The translations under genes were made by a program, and so were the position numbers. Below are positions 9,297 through 17,622 of a stretch of DNA of 64,000 nt, piece by piece. Numbering within the stretch: the stretch's first letter is position 1; every line of letters starts with the position of its first letter. A model generated the notes under the pieces. It was not told where the DNA came from, ran no database searches, and saw only the letters and a program-made list of their open reading frames with translations. The DNA comes from Verrucomicrobiia bacterium (lineage in GTDB: Bacteria > Verrucomicrobiota > Verrucomicrobiia > Verrucomicrobiales > Akkermansiaceae), in NCBI GenBank assembly GCA_030431475.1, contig JAUIJD010000015.1, positions 24,433 to 88,432 on the forward strand. The letters are read 5' to 3'.

Positions 9297-10253
9297 ATGC
9301 TCGGACGTATAGCCCTCCTGCTGATCATCGCCGTCAATGCCCGTGGGGTCGAGTCGATCGAGCGGCTCGACCCGGCCCTCGATGCCATTATTCCCCCGGA
9401 CGCCGAGATCGAGACGCTCTGCACCGGCTTCGACTGGGCGGAGGGACCGGTCTGGGACCCCCGGGCCAAGCACCTGCTCTTCTCCGACGTCCCGCGCAAC
9501 ACGATCTACGTGTGGCGCGAGGGCATGGCCGAAGCCGAGGTGTGGATGAAGCCGAGCGGCTTCACCGGTCCGGTCGTCAACCGCCGGGAACCGGGCTCGA
9601 ACGGCCTCGCCCTCGACCCGCAGGGTCGGCTCGTCTGCTGCGAGCACGGCGACCGCCGGGTCTCGGTGCTGACGAAGGACGGCGGCAAGATGACGATTGC
9701 CGATCAGTACAACGGCAAGCGCTTCAACTCCCCCAACGACCTCGCCATCCGCCGCAATGGCGACATCTACTTCACCGACCCCCCCTACGGCCTGCCGCGC
9801 GACGCCGAACCCGAGCTGCCCTTCTGTGGCGTCTTCCGCGTCACCCCGGAGGGCGTCGTCACGCTGCTCGAGCGGGCGCTCGAGCGCCCCAACGGCATCG
9901 CGCTTTCCCCCGACGAGAAGATCCTCTACGTCGCCAACTCGCATGGTCCGGCCATGAAGATCATGGCCTACCCGGTCGAAGGCGACGGCACCCTCGGCCC
10001 CGGGCGGATGTTTCTCGACGCCCGCGAATTGAAGGGCCCGGGCAGCACCGACGGCCTCAAGGTCGGCATCGACGGCACCGTCTTCGCCACCGGCCCGGGG
10101 GGCCTGCTCGTGATCTCACCCGAGGGAAAACTGCTCGGCCGTGTCCTCTGCACCCGCCCCACCGCCAATGTCGCCTTCGGCCACCAGGGCCGGTTCCTCT
10201 ACCTGACCTCTGACGACCGCATCCTCCGCCTCCCTCTCCGCCCCTCCTCATGA
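9297..10253 (+). CDS. SMP-30/gluconolactonase-like beta-propeller protein, exported
   Basis: A 318-residue protein with a signal peptide (MLGRIALLLIIAVNARG) and a six-bladed SMP-30/gluconolactonase/LRE-like propeller. Recognisable blocks are CTGFDWAEGPVWDP, GSNGLALDPQGRLVCCEHGD, FNSPNDLAIRRNGDIYFTDP, RPNGIALSPDEKILYV and STDGLKVGIDGTVFATGPGG. These carry the Glu, Asn and Asp positions expected to bind the catalytic divalent metal. The family hydrolyses sugar lactones; the exact substrate is not predictable. The stop codon overlaps the start of the next gene (ATGA), so the two are translationally coupled. Confidence 0.85.
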   Translation: MLGRIALLLIIAVNARGVESIERLDPALDAIIPPDAEIETLCTGFDWAEGPVWDPRAKHLLFSDVPRNTIYVWREGMAEAEVWMKPSGFTGPVVNRREPGSNGLALDPQGRLVCCEHGDRRVSVLTKDGGKMTIADQYNGKRFNSPNDLAIRRNGDIYFTDPPYGLPRDAEPELPFCGVFRVTPEGVVTLLERALERPNGIALSPDEKILYVANSHGPAMKIMAYPVEGDGTLGPGRMFLDARELKGPGSTDGLKVGIDGTVFATGPGGLLVISPEGKLLGRVLCTRPTANVAFGHQGRFLYLTSDDRILRLPLRPSS

Positions 10254-11251
10254 AGCTCTCCATCCTGTTGATCCTGACCCTCGCCGTCGCCCTGCGTGCC
10301 GACGAGCGCCCCGCCCACGTCGAACTCGCCGACGCCGCCGGAGCTTTCCTGGAAAGCCTCGACGAAGCCAAGGCGAAGCAGGCGAGCTTCCCGTTCAAAT
10401 CCGACGAGCGGGAGAACTGGCACTACACGCCGGTCGCCCGGAAGGGCCTGCCGTTGAAAGCGATGACCGAATCGCAGAAGAACGCGGCGGTCGAGATGGC
10501 CAACACGATCCTCTCGGAGAAGGGCGCGTTGAAGGCGGCCCAGATCATCTCGCTCGAGGCCGTGCTGGCCGTGCTCGAGAAGCGCCCCGACTTCCGCGAT
10601 CCGGAGAAATACTTCGTCTCCCTCTTCGGCGATCCCGGTGCCACCGACGGCTGGGGCCTGCGGTTCGAGGGCCACCACCTGTCGATCAATGTCACCGTCG
10701 TCGGCGAACACGTCGCCGTGACCCCGTCCTTCATGGGTGCCAATCCCCGCGAAGTCCGTGAAGGCGAGAAGCAGGGTCTGCGACCGCTCGCCGCGGAAGA
10801 GGACCTCGCCCGCGCCCTCGCCGCCGCCCTGCTCGAGGCCGGACGCAAAGACGTGATCTTCAGTGAGGACGCCCCCGACGAGATCCTGACCGGCGAGGAT
10901 CGCGTCGCCGGGCAGCTCGACCGCGTGGGTCTGGCCGCCGCCGACATGACCGAAGCCCAGCGGATGGCCCTGCTCGGACTGGTTTCCGAATACACCGGCC
11001 GCTTCCGGGAAGATGTCGCCAAGGCGGACATGGCCGCCATCCGCGAGGCCGGGATCGACAAAATCCACTTCGGCTGGGCCGGTTCGCTGAAGCCCGACGA
11101 GGCCTTCTACTACCGCATCCAGGGCCCGACCTTCCTCCTCGAGTGCGCCAACACCCAGAACGACGCCAACCACATCCACACCGTCTGGCGCGACTTCAAC
11201 GACGACTTCGGCCGGGACCTGCTGCGCGAGCATCTCGAACACGACCACTGA
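10250..11251 (+). CDS. DUF3500 family protein, exported
   Basis: A 333-residue protein with a short signal peptide (MKLSILLILTLAVALRA). The motifs WGLRFEGHHLSINVTVV, TPSFMGANP, KIHFGWAGSLKPDEAFYYRI and NTQNDANHIHTVWRDFNDDFG match the DUF3500 family. The conserved His-rich blocks (GHHLS, NHIHT) suggest metal binding, which is inference. Function is unknown. Its ATG overlaps the stop of the SMP-30-like gene by four bases, so both are probably made in a fixed ratio and exported to the same compartment. A long inverted repeat begins three bases after its stop codon. Confidence 0.82.
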   Translation: MKLSILLILTLAVALRADERPAHVELADAAGAFLESLDEAKAKQASFPFKSDERENWHYTPVARKGLPLKAMTESQKNAAVEMANTILSEKGALKAAQIISLEAVLAVLEKRPDFRDPEKYFVSLFGDPGATDGWGLRFEGHHLSINVTVVGEHVAVTPSFMGANPREVREGEKQGLRPLAAEEDLARALAAALLEAGRKDVIFSEDAPDEILTGEDRVAGQLDRVGLAAADMTEAQRMALLGLVSEYTGRFREDVAKADMAAIREAGIDKIHFGWAGSLKPDEAFYYRIQGPTFLLECANTQNDANHIHTVWRDFNDDFGRDLLREHLEHDH

Positions 11252-11253
11252 GA

Positions 11254-11418
11254 TTTGGAGTGCGGGGGCTTGCTCCCGCTTTTGGAGGAATCGGGATGCC
11301 CCGCCTCCGAGCAAGCTCCGTGAAACCGGGACGCTGCTCTTTTTCACCATCCGCGAGTGATCCCCGGAGTGGCCACCCCAGGTCGCACAAAAGCGGAGGC
11401 AAGCCTCCGCACTCCAAA
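11254..11418. repeat. REP/BIME-like pair of inverted 31-bp palindromic units
   Basis: Arm 11254-11284 and arm 11388-11418 are inverted copies with 28 of 31 positions identical. Each arm is itself a hairpin: GCGGGGGC-TT-GCTCCCGC on the left and GCGGAGGC-TT-GCCTCCGC on the right. The differences between arms fall on both sides of the small hairpin and largely keep it paired, so they look compensatory. The element fills most of the 196-base gap between the DUF3500 and second PSD1 genes. This organisation resembles REP/BIME elements mobilised by RAYT transposases; no RAYT gene is in the window. Confidence 0.8.
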
Positions 11419-11447
11419 GCACCATTTGCAATCTCCCGCACTGAAAC

Positions 11448-14345
11448 ATGCGGACGAGGCTGCCCGTAGCTCGGCCCATGCGCGCAACGATGCTCCTCTG
11501 CCTCGCCCTCCCGGCCACCGCCGCCGAGGTGGATTTCGCGCGTGATGTCCGCCCCATCCTCAACGCCCACTGCACCGCCTGCCACGGCGGCGTGAAGGAG
11601 GCCGGCGAGGTTTCGTTCATCTACCGCGACAAGGCCCTGGGCAAGGGGGAGTCCGGCAAGACGGTCATCGTTCCCGGCGATCCGGACGGCTCGGAAATGA
11701 TGCGCCGCATCCTCTCCGACGACCCCGACGAGGTGATGCCCAAGCCCGAGCACGGGCCGCCGCTGCCCGGGCACGAGATCGCCATCCTGAAACAATGGAT
11801 CAAGGAGGGGGCCGAGTGGGGGGAGCACTGGTCCTTCGTGCCACCGGAGAAGCACCCCGCCCCGGAAACGAGAACCGCCGACTGGCCACGCCACGATCTC
11901 GACCACTTCGTGCTCGCTCGCCTCGAGTCCGAGAAACTCCCGCCCTCCCCACAGGCCGACCCCGCCTCGCTCCTGCGCCGCGTCTCGCTCGACCTCACGG
12001 GGCTCCCACCTTCCCTCACAGACCTCGAGCGATTCGCAGCCGATCCTTCCGACGCCGCCTACGCCCGTGAGGTCGACCGCCTGCTCGCCTCGCCGCGCTT
12101 CGGCGAACGCTGGGCCAGCGTGTGGATGGACCTCGCCCGCTACGCCGATTCCGAAGGCCTCGGCGTCGATGGCCGCCGCGAAGTCTGGAAGTACCGCGAC
12201 TGGCTCATCGATGCCTTCAACCGCGACCTTCCCTACGACCGCTTCACCATCGACCAACTCGCCGGCGACCTGGTGCCCGACGCCTCGCTCGAGCAGAAGA
12301 TCGCCACCTCGTTTCACCGGCTGTCCCAGTCGAACGACGAGGGAGGCACCGACGACGAGGAGTTCCGCGTCGCCGCCGTGATCGACCGGGTCAACACCAC
12401 CTGGGAAGTCTGGCAGGGCGTCAGCATGGGCTGCGTCCAGTGCCACAGCCATCCCTACGACCCGATCGAGCACGAGGACTACTACACCTTCATGGCCTTC
12501 TTCAACCAGACGGCCGACGCCGACCTCGGCGAGGAGCTTCCGAAACTCCGCGTGCCGCACGACAAGGCCCGCTACGCCGAGGCCAACGAACTCCAGCAGG
12601 CCATTGTCGATGCCGAGCAGGCGCTTCACGAGCGCCGGCTCGAGATCGACCGGGGCACCCGCTGGCATCCGGCCGGCATCGCCAAGGCCGAGGGAAAGCG
12701 CGCGTCCCTCACGGTGGTCCGTCAGGATGGCCACGACGAATACCGGGCCGACTCGAATGTGGCCTCGGGCGCCATCTACACGCTCACCCTCACGCCCCCG
12801 GCCGAGCTCACGCAGCTCACCGCCCTGAGGCTCGAGTTTCTGCCCCTCGACGAAGCCAGCGCCGCCCACACGCCCGAGTGGGGCGCCATCCTCAAACGCT
12901 TCCGCCTCGAGCTGCGGCGTCCGGACGGCGACGATCAGCCGATCGAGCTCGCCGAGATCGTGGCCGACGAAGCCCACCCCTTCTTCGACCCCAACGGCTC
13001 GCTCAAGGGCTCGAACCGGGGCTGGGGCACTTACTCGAAGACCTTCGGGCCCCGCCACGCGACCGTCGTGCTCCGGGAGCCCCTGCCGCTCGCCCCCGGC
13101 AGCCGGCTCGTCGCCACGATCGAGAACGGCCCCACCATCCTCGCCAGCTTCCCGATGGTGTCGAAGCGGGGACGCCTTTCCCTGACCGACGAACCCGCCT
13201 GGATTTCCCATCGCTCCGAACCCGGCGTCGCCGCGCTGCGCGACGAACTCGCCAACGCCCGCAAGCGGCTCCAGGCCATCCCCTCGACCAGCGTCCCGGT
13301 GCTGCGCGAGCGGGACCCGCGCTTCGCCCGCGAGACCCGCATCTTCGAGCGAGGCAACTGGCTCGAGAAGGGCGAGCTCGTCCGCCCGGGAACCCCCGCG
13401 CTCCTGCCCCCGCTCGAAATCGGAGAGCAGCCCCCGCGTCTCGCCATGGCGCGCTGGATTGCCTCGGCGGAGAATCCGCTCACCGCCCGGGTGGCGGTCA
13501 ACCGCTTCTGGCTCGAGTTGTTCGGCACCGGCCTCGTCGCGACCCCCGAGGACTTCGGCTCGGCCGGCGAGCCGCCGAGCCATCCGCAGCTCCTCGACAC
13601 CCTCGCGGTGCGCTTCGCCACCGAGATGCGCTGGAGCATGAAATCCCTGCTGCGAGAGATCGTCACCAGCGCGACCTACCGCCAGTCGGCGGTCGTCCGT
13701 CCCGACCTCGCCGAACGCGATCCGTCCAACCGCCTGCTCGCCCGCGGCCCGCGCCAGCGGCTGAGCGCCGAGATGGTCCGCGACCACGCGCTGGCGGCGT
13801 CCGGGCTCATCGCCCACCGCGACGGCGGCCCGCCGGTCCACCCGCCGATCCCGGCGGGCGTGTGGAAGCCCTTCGTCGCCGGCGACCGGTGGAAGACCCC
13901 CGCCGAAGGCGAGCCCGACCGCTACCGCCGCTCGGTCCACACCTACTGGAAACGCAGTATTCCCTATCCGCTCTTCTCCACCTTCGATGCGCCCACCCGC
14001 GAGCTCTGCTCGAAGCGCCGGATCGTTTCGAACACGCCGCTGCAGGCGCTGACCCTCCTCAACGACGCCGCCTTCCACGAATGTGCCCGCGCCCTCGCCG
14101 CCCGGATGAGCTCCGAAGAGTCGGCGGATCTGCGTCGCCAACTGTCCCACGGCTATCGCCTCGCGACCTCGCGCCAGGCCTCTCCCGAGCGGATCGGCGA
14201 CCTCGTCGGGCTCTTCGAGGCGACCCGCGACCGCTACCGGTCCGATCCCGGACTCTCGAAGCAACTGGGCGCGAGCCCCGAGGAGGCCGCCCTGACCGTG
14301 ACCGCCTCCATCCTTCTCAACCTCGACGAAGCCCTCACCCGATGA
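11448..14345 (+). CDS. PSD1/PSCyt domain cytochrome (DUF1549/DUF1553), second copy
   Basis: A 965-residue exported cytochrome-domain protein with a signal peptide (MRATMLLCLALPATAA when read from the alternative ATG at 11478). It has a PSCyt1 heme motif CTACH at residues 42-46, a PSCyt2/DUF1549 domain with a second site CVQCH at about 329-333, and a PSD1/DUF1553 domain beginning near RLAMARWIASAENPLTAR. Unlike the first copy it has no clear LamG insert; the middle is shorter and diverged. The stop overlaps the ATG of the following DUF1501 gene (ATGA). The 11448 start is kept because it is the first ATG; neither start has a strong Shine-Dalgarno. Confidence 0.87.
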   Translation: MRTRLPVARPMRATMLLCLALPATAAEVDFARDVRPILNAHCTACHGGVKEAGEVSFIYRDKALGKGESGKTVIVPGDPDGSEMMRRILSDDPDEVMPKPEHGPPLPGHEIAILKQWIKEGAEWGEHWSFVPPEKHPAPETRTADWPRHDLDHFVLARLESEKLPPSPQADPASLLRRVSLDLTGLPPSLTDLERFAADPSDAAYAREVDRLLASPRFGERWASVWMDLARYADSEGLGVDGRREVWKYRDWLIDAFNRDLPYDRFTIDQLAGDLVPDASLEQKIATSFHRLSQSNDEGGTDDEEFRVAAVIDRVNTTWEVWQGVSMGCVQCHSHPYDPIEHEDYYTFMAFFNQTADADLGEELPKLRVPHDKARYAEANELQQAIVDAEQALHERRLEIDRGTRWHPAGIAKAEGKRASLTVVRQDGHDEYRADSNVASGAIYTLTLTPPAELTQLTALRLEFLPLDEASAAHTPEWGAILKRFRLELRRPDGDDQPIELAEIVADEAHPFFDPNGSLKGSNRGWGTYSKTFGPRHATVVLREPLPLAPGSRLVATIENGPTILASFPMVSKRGRLSLTDEPAWISHRSEPGVAALRDELANARKRLQAIPSTSVPVLRERDPRFARETRIFERGNWLEKGELVRPGTPALLPPLEIGEQPPRLAMARWIASAENPLTARVAVNRFWLELFGTGLVATPEDFGSAGEPPSHPQLLDTLAVRFATEMRWSMKSLLREIVTSATYRQSAVVRPDLAERDPSNRLLARGPRQRLSAEMVRDHALAASGLIAHRDGGPPVHPPIPAGVWKPFVAGDRWKTPAEGEPDRYRRSVHTYWKRSIPYPLFSTFDAPTRELCSKRRIVSNTPLQALTLLNDAAFHECARALAARMSSEESADLRRQLSHGYRLATSRQASPERIGDLVGLFEATRDRYRSDPGLSKQLGASPEEAALTVTASILLNLDEALTR

Positions 14346-15823
14346 ACCTGTTCCAACACCTGCGGACCGAGTCGCTGCGTCATCTCAGCCGACGTCATTT
14401 CCTGCGTGACTGCGGCACCGGACTGGGAGGCCTCTGGCTCGCCTCCCAGGGGCTTGCCTCCGGCGCGGGGAAACTCTCGATCTCCCACGACCCCTCGAAT
14501 CCGCTCGGCACGCTCGCCCCGTCCTTCGCCCCGCGGGCGAAGCGGGTGATCTACCTCCACATGGTCGGCGCCCCGAGCCAGCTCGAGCTCTTCGACTACA
14601 AGCCCTCGCTGGCGAAGTTCGACGGTCGCGACTGCCCTTCGGAGTATCTCGAGGGCCAGCGCTTCGCCTTCATCCAGGGCGTGCCGAAGATGCTCGGCCC
14701 CCAGTTCGACTTCAAGCAGCACGGCGAGTCCGGCGCCTGGGTTTCCGACCGCCTGCCCGAGCTCGCGAAGCACGTCGACAAGCTCTGCTTCATCAAGACG
14801 ATGCAGACGGACCAGTTCAACCACGGGCCGGCCCAGCTCCTTGTCCACACCGGCAACCAGAACCTCGGCTACGCCTCGATGGGCTCGTGGATCACCTGGG
14901 GCCTCGGCACCGAGAACCAGAACCTCCCCGGCTTCATGGTCCTCCTTTCCGGCGGCCGCCAGCCGCGGGTCGGCGCCTCGCTGTGGGGCAGCGGTTTCCT
15001 GCCCTCGGTCTACCAGGGCGTCCAGTGCCGCTCGGCCGGTGATCCCATCCTCAACACCGCCAACCCGGCCGGGGTCGATCGCCGGATCCGCCGCGCCGCA
15101 CTCGACTCGCTCAAGCAGCTCAACGAGCGCACCTACGCCGACTTCGGCGACCCCGAAACGGTCACCCGCATCGCCCAGTACGAGATGGCCTTCCGCATGC
15201 AGGTCTCGGTGCCGGAGGTGATGAGCATCAAGGACGAGCCCGCCCCCATCCACGAGCTCTACGGGACCGAACCCGGCAAGGAGTCCTTCGCCAACAACTG
15301 CCTGCTGGCCCGCCGACTCGCCGAGAACGGCGTCCGTTTCATCCAGCTCTTCGACTGGGGCTGGGATTCGCACGGCTCGAACAAGGGCGAGGCCATCAAT
15401 CACGGCTTCAAGAACAAGTGCCGGTCCATCGACCGCCCGGTCGCGGCGCTGCTGACGGACCTGGAACAGCGCGGCATGCTCGAGGACACGCTGGTCGTGT
15501 GGGGCGGTGAGTTCGGCCGCACGCCGATGCAGGAGAATCGCGGCGGCGGCGAGCGCAATGCCTTCGTCGGCCGCGACCACAACCCGAACGCCTTCACCCT
15601 CTGGATGGCCGGTGCCGGCGTGAAGCCGGGCTTCACCTACGGCGAAACCGACGAGATGGGCTACCTGGTCGGCCGCGACCCGGTCCACGTCCGCGATTTC
15701 CACGCCACCCTGCTCAAGCTCTTCGGGTTCGACCACCGGCAGCTCTCGTTCCCCTTCCAGGGGCTCGACCAGAAGCTCACCGGGGTGAAGCCCGCCCGCG
15801 TCGTCGAGGATCTGCTGACGTGA
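14342..15823 (+). CDS. DUF1501 domain protein, Tat-exported, second copy
   Basis: A 493-residue DUF1501 protein with a twin-arginine signal LSRRHFLRDCGTGLGGLWLA (Arg17-Arg18). Conserved blocks include [45 protein letters not shown] and GRDHNPNAFTLWMAGAG. It is a diverged paralogue of the protein encoded at 6988. Translation is coupled to the upstream PSD1 gene by a four-base ATGA overlap, tighter than the 45-base spacing in the first pair. It converges on rnc with an 18-base gap and no obvious intrinsic terminator. Confidence 0.9.
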   Translation: MNLFQHLRTESLRHLSRRHFLRDCGTGLGGLWLASQGLASGAGKLSISHDPSNPLGTLAPSFAPRAKRVIYLHMVGAPSQLELFDYKPSLAKFDGRDCPSEYLEGQRFAFIQGVPKMLGPQFDFKQHGESGAWVSDRLPELAKHVDKLCFIKTMQTDQFNHGPAQLLVHTGNQNLGYASMGSWITWGLGTENQNLPGFMVLLSGGRQPRVGASLWGSGFLPSVYQGVQCRSAGDPILNTANPAGVDRRIRRAALDSLKQLNERTYADFGDPETVTRIAQYEMAFRMQVSVPEVMSIKDEPAPIHELYGTEPGKESFANNCLLARRLAENGVRFIQLFDWGWDSHGSNKGEAINHGFKNKCRSIDRPVAALLTDLEQRGMLEDTLVVWGGEFGRTPMQENRGGGERNAFVGRDHNPNAFTLWMAGAGVKPGFTYGETDEMGYLVGRDPVHVRDFHATLLKLFGFDHRQLSFPFQGLDQKLTGVKPARVVEDLLT

Positions 15824-15841
15824 AGGAGAGCGCCGCCCCGC

Positions 15842-16540
15842 TCAGTCCGCCGACTCGCCGGCTTCCCACAAGCGCGCGCGCAGCGCCTCCCCCGCAGCCC
15901 GGGCTTCGGCCTCCTTCTTGCTCTTGCCCTTGCCGGTCGCGAGCTCGAGGCCGCGCCAGACCACCTTCGCCGTGAAGACCTTGCGGTGGTCCGGACCGGT
16001 CTCTCCGAGAATCTCGTATTCCGGCGGCTCCGGCTGGATCGCCTGCAGGCACTCCTGCAGTTCGCCCTTCGGGTTCCGCTCTTCCGGGCTCCCGGCCAGC
16101 GCCTCAATCTCCTTCTGGAAAAGACGCAGCACCAGCTCCCGGCACGGTTCGTAGCCGGCATCCAGATAGACCGCCCCCATGAGCGCCTCGAAGGCGTCCG
16201 CCAGGGTCGAAACCCTCCGGCGCCCGCCGGTGGCCTCCTCCCCCTTTCCGAGCAGCACGTAGCTGCCGAGGTCGATGGTCAGCGCGAACCGCGCCAGCGC
16301 CCTCCGCGAGACCAGCCGCGAGCGCAGCTTGGTGAGCTTCCCCTCGGGAAACTCGGGGAACATCTTGAACAGGTCCTCGGTGAGGATGAGCTGCAGGACC
16401 GCATCGCCGAGGAACTCCAGACGCTGGTTGTCGAAGTGCGGCTGCTGCGACTCGTAGGCGAGGCTCGGATGAGTCATCGCCTCCGCGAGCAGAAGCGAGT
16501 TCCTGAACTTGTAATCCAGCCGGCTTTCGAGGCTTTCCAT
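15842..16540 (-). CDS. rnc: ribonuclease III
   Basis: A 232-residue RNase III, close to the usual ~226. The endonuclease domain has the signature NQRLEFLGDAVLQL and the second acidic motif TLADAFEALMGAVYLD, which supply the Mg2+-binding carboxylates. A C-terminal dsRNA-binding domain (about residues 155-225) ends KGKSKKEAEARAAGEALRA. The enzyme cleaves double-stranded RNA in rRNA maturation and mRNA decay. The ATG at 16540 gives the expected N-terminus MESLESRLDYKF; a GTG four codons upstream (16552) is possible. A tRNA-His gene lies just upstream on the same strand, so they may share a transcript. Confidence 0.95.
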   Translation of the reverse strand: MESLESRLDYKFRNSLLLAEAMTHPSLAYESQQPHFDNQRLEFLGDAVLQLILTEDLFKMFPEFPEGKLTKLRSRLVSRRALARFALTIDLGSYVLLGKGEEATGGRRRVSTLADAFEALMGAVYLDAGYEPCRELVLRLFQKEIEALAGSPEERNPKGELQECLQAIQPEPPEYEILGETGPDHRKVFTAKVVWRGLELATGKGKSKKEAEARAAGEALRARLWEAGESAD

Positions 16541-16595
16541 GGCGCTGTTCACTCGGCCTCCTCTTCCCCCCGGAAGGATATCCCGAGGAAAAAGG

Positions 16596-16672
16596 TGGGG
16601 TGACCGACGGGACTCGAACCCGCGACAACCTGAACCACAATCAGGGGCTCTACCAACTGAGCTACGGCCACC
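16596..16672 (-). tRNA. tRNA-His (anticodon GTG)
   Basis: The reverse complement folds as a full cloverleaf: acceptor GTGGCCG/CGGTCAC, D-arm with AGCTCAGTTGGTAGAGC, anticodon stem CCTGA/TCAGG with loop TTGTGGT (anticodon GTG), and a T-arm containing GGGTTCGAGTCCC. A G lies at position -1 opposite C73, the identity element of tRNA-His, and the 3' CCA is encoded. It lies between rnc and the divergent Smr gene. Confidence 0.95.
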
Positions 16673-16760
16673 GTTACCGGAGGGCGGAGACCTATGCCCG
16701 GGACACGGCGTTGAAAAGAGAAAAATCGTTCTCTTCGTGCCGGAGCCCCAGGCTGTGGCC

Positions 16761-17072
16761 ATGGACGACGACGCCCACCGCATCCCCATCACCCCGGAAC
16801 TCGACCTCCATACTTTCCGGCCATCGGAGATCGGGGAGCTGCTGCCCGCCTACTTCGAGGAATGCCTGCGCGAGGGGATACACCACGTCCGCGTGGTCCA
16901 CGGCAAGGGCACCGGGACGCTGCGCGAGGGCGTTCACGCGCTGCTGCGCCGGCTCCCCGAGGTCGAGTCGTTCCAATACCCCGCCGGCGAGGGCTCCGGC
17001 GGCTGGGGCGCGACCTGGGTCAGGCTGGCTCCACCCGCGCCAGAATCCACAGCAGATCCGACAGGCGGTTGA
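16761..17072 (+). CDS. Smr domain protein (103 aa)
   Basis: A small stand-alone Smr domain protein. The two family signatures are present: LDLHTF near the N-terminus and the catalytic-loop motif HGKGTGTLREGVHALLRR. Smr domains are associated with DNA nicking in MutS2 and, in other members, with RNA cleavage on stalled ribosomes; which applies here is unknown. The start ATG at 16761 gives MDDDAHRIPITPE; the longer upstream frame runs back into tRNA-His and rnc. Its 3' end overlaps the convergent cobalamin adenosyltransferase gene by 53 bases. Confidence 0.85.
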   Translation: MDDDAHRIPITPELDLHTFRPSEIGELLPAYFEECLREGIHHVRVVHGKGTGTLREGVHALLRRLPEVESFQYPAGEGSGGWGATWVRLAPPAPESTADPTGG

Positions 17073-17550
17073 AGTAGAGCTTCACGGCATCGGGAAGCGG
17101 CGACTCCGCCTCGTGCAGCTCCCACACGCGTCGCTCCGCCCGGCGGGCCACCGAACGGGACAAATCCAACCCCGCCCGCGACACCGAGTGTTCGGCTCCC
17201 GGCCGGGCCCAGCCGGTGAACCGGACGCCCCGTTGCTCGAACGCCTTCGCCTGCGCCTCCAGCCAGTCCACATCCGCATCCGAAACGCTGGCAAACCCCT
17301 TCTCGGCATACCGCTCGTCGTCCTCCGGGAGACAGGCCAGCCGGCCCATCAACCCGACGAGGGTCTCCTGGATCCGGTCGATCAACGCCTCGAGCTCCGG
17401 CTCGAGGCCCGCGGCCCTCGCCAGGCCGAGTGCTGAATTCAACTCGTCGACCGCACCCAGCGCCTCGACGCGCAGGCTCGTCTTCTCCGTCCGCCTGCCG
17501 AAGAGCAGATCGGTCTTCCCGTCGTCGCCGCGCCCGGTGATGATGCTCAT
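17020..17550 (-). CDS. ATP:cob(I)alamin adenosyltransferase, PduO type
   Basis: A 176-residue PduO/MMAB-family enzyme that transfers adenosyl from ATP to cob(I)alamin to make adenosylcobalamin. The N-terminal ATP-binding signature is ITGRGDDGKTDLLFG. The body is a helical bundle with ALGAVDELNSALGLA and LDLSRSVARRAERRVWEL, and it ends NRLSDLLWILARVE, all characteristic. The length is typical. The start at 17550 places the ATP-binding motif directly after the initiator. The gene is divergent from queE, separated by a 14-bp tandem repeat. The last 53 bases overlap the end of the Smr gene. No cobalamin riboswitch fits in the short leader. Confidence 0.93.
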   Translation of the reverse strand: MSIITGRGDDGKTDLLFGRRTEKTSLRVEALGAVDELNSALGLARAAGLEPELEALIDRIQETLVGLMGRLACLPEDDERYAEKGFASVSDADVDWLEAQAKAFEQRGVRFTGWARPGAEHSVSRAGLDLSRSVARRAERRVWELHEAESPLPDAVKLYFNRLSDLLWILARVEPA

Positions 17551-17566
17551 GCGGGGAGCTTCCGCT

Positions 17567-17597
17567 CCAAGTTCGAAGTTCCAAGTTCGAAGTTCCA
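17567..17597. repeat. 14-bp tandem duplication between pduO-type gene and queE
   Basis: Two exact copies of CCAAGTTCGAAGTT (17567-17580 and 17581-17594) followed by CCA. The repeat fills a large part of the divergent promoter region, so it sits where regulators of either gene would bind. Confidence 0.8.
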
Positions 17598-17622
17598 CCC
17601 ACACGATTCCCCGCGTTCCCAG

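Noticed and set aside
11196..14264. A minus-strand open frame of about 1000 codons opposite the second PSD1 gene
   Set aside because: Antisense shadow; its C-terminal part also translates the REP-like element, a known source of spurious proteins.
17551..17622. Cobalamin or preQ1 riboswitch between the pduO-type gene and queE
   Set aside because: The 72-base gap is too short for a cobalamin riboswitch, shows no B12 box or preQ1 pseudoknot pattern, and is mostly tandem repeat.
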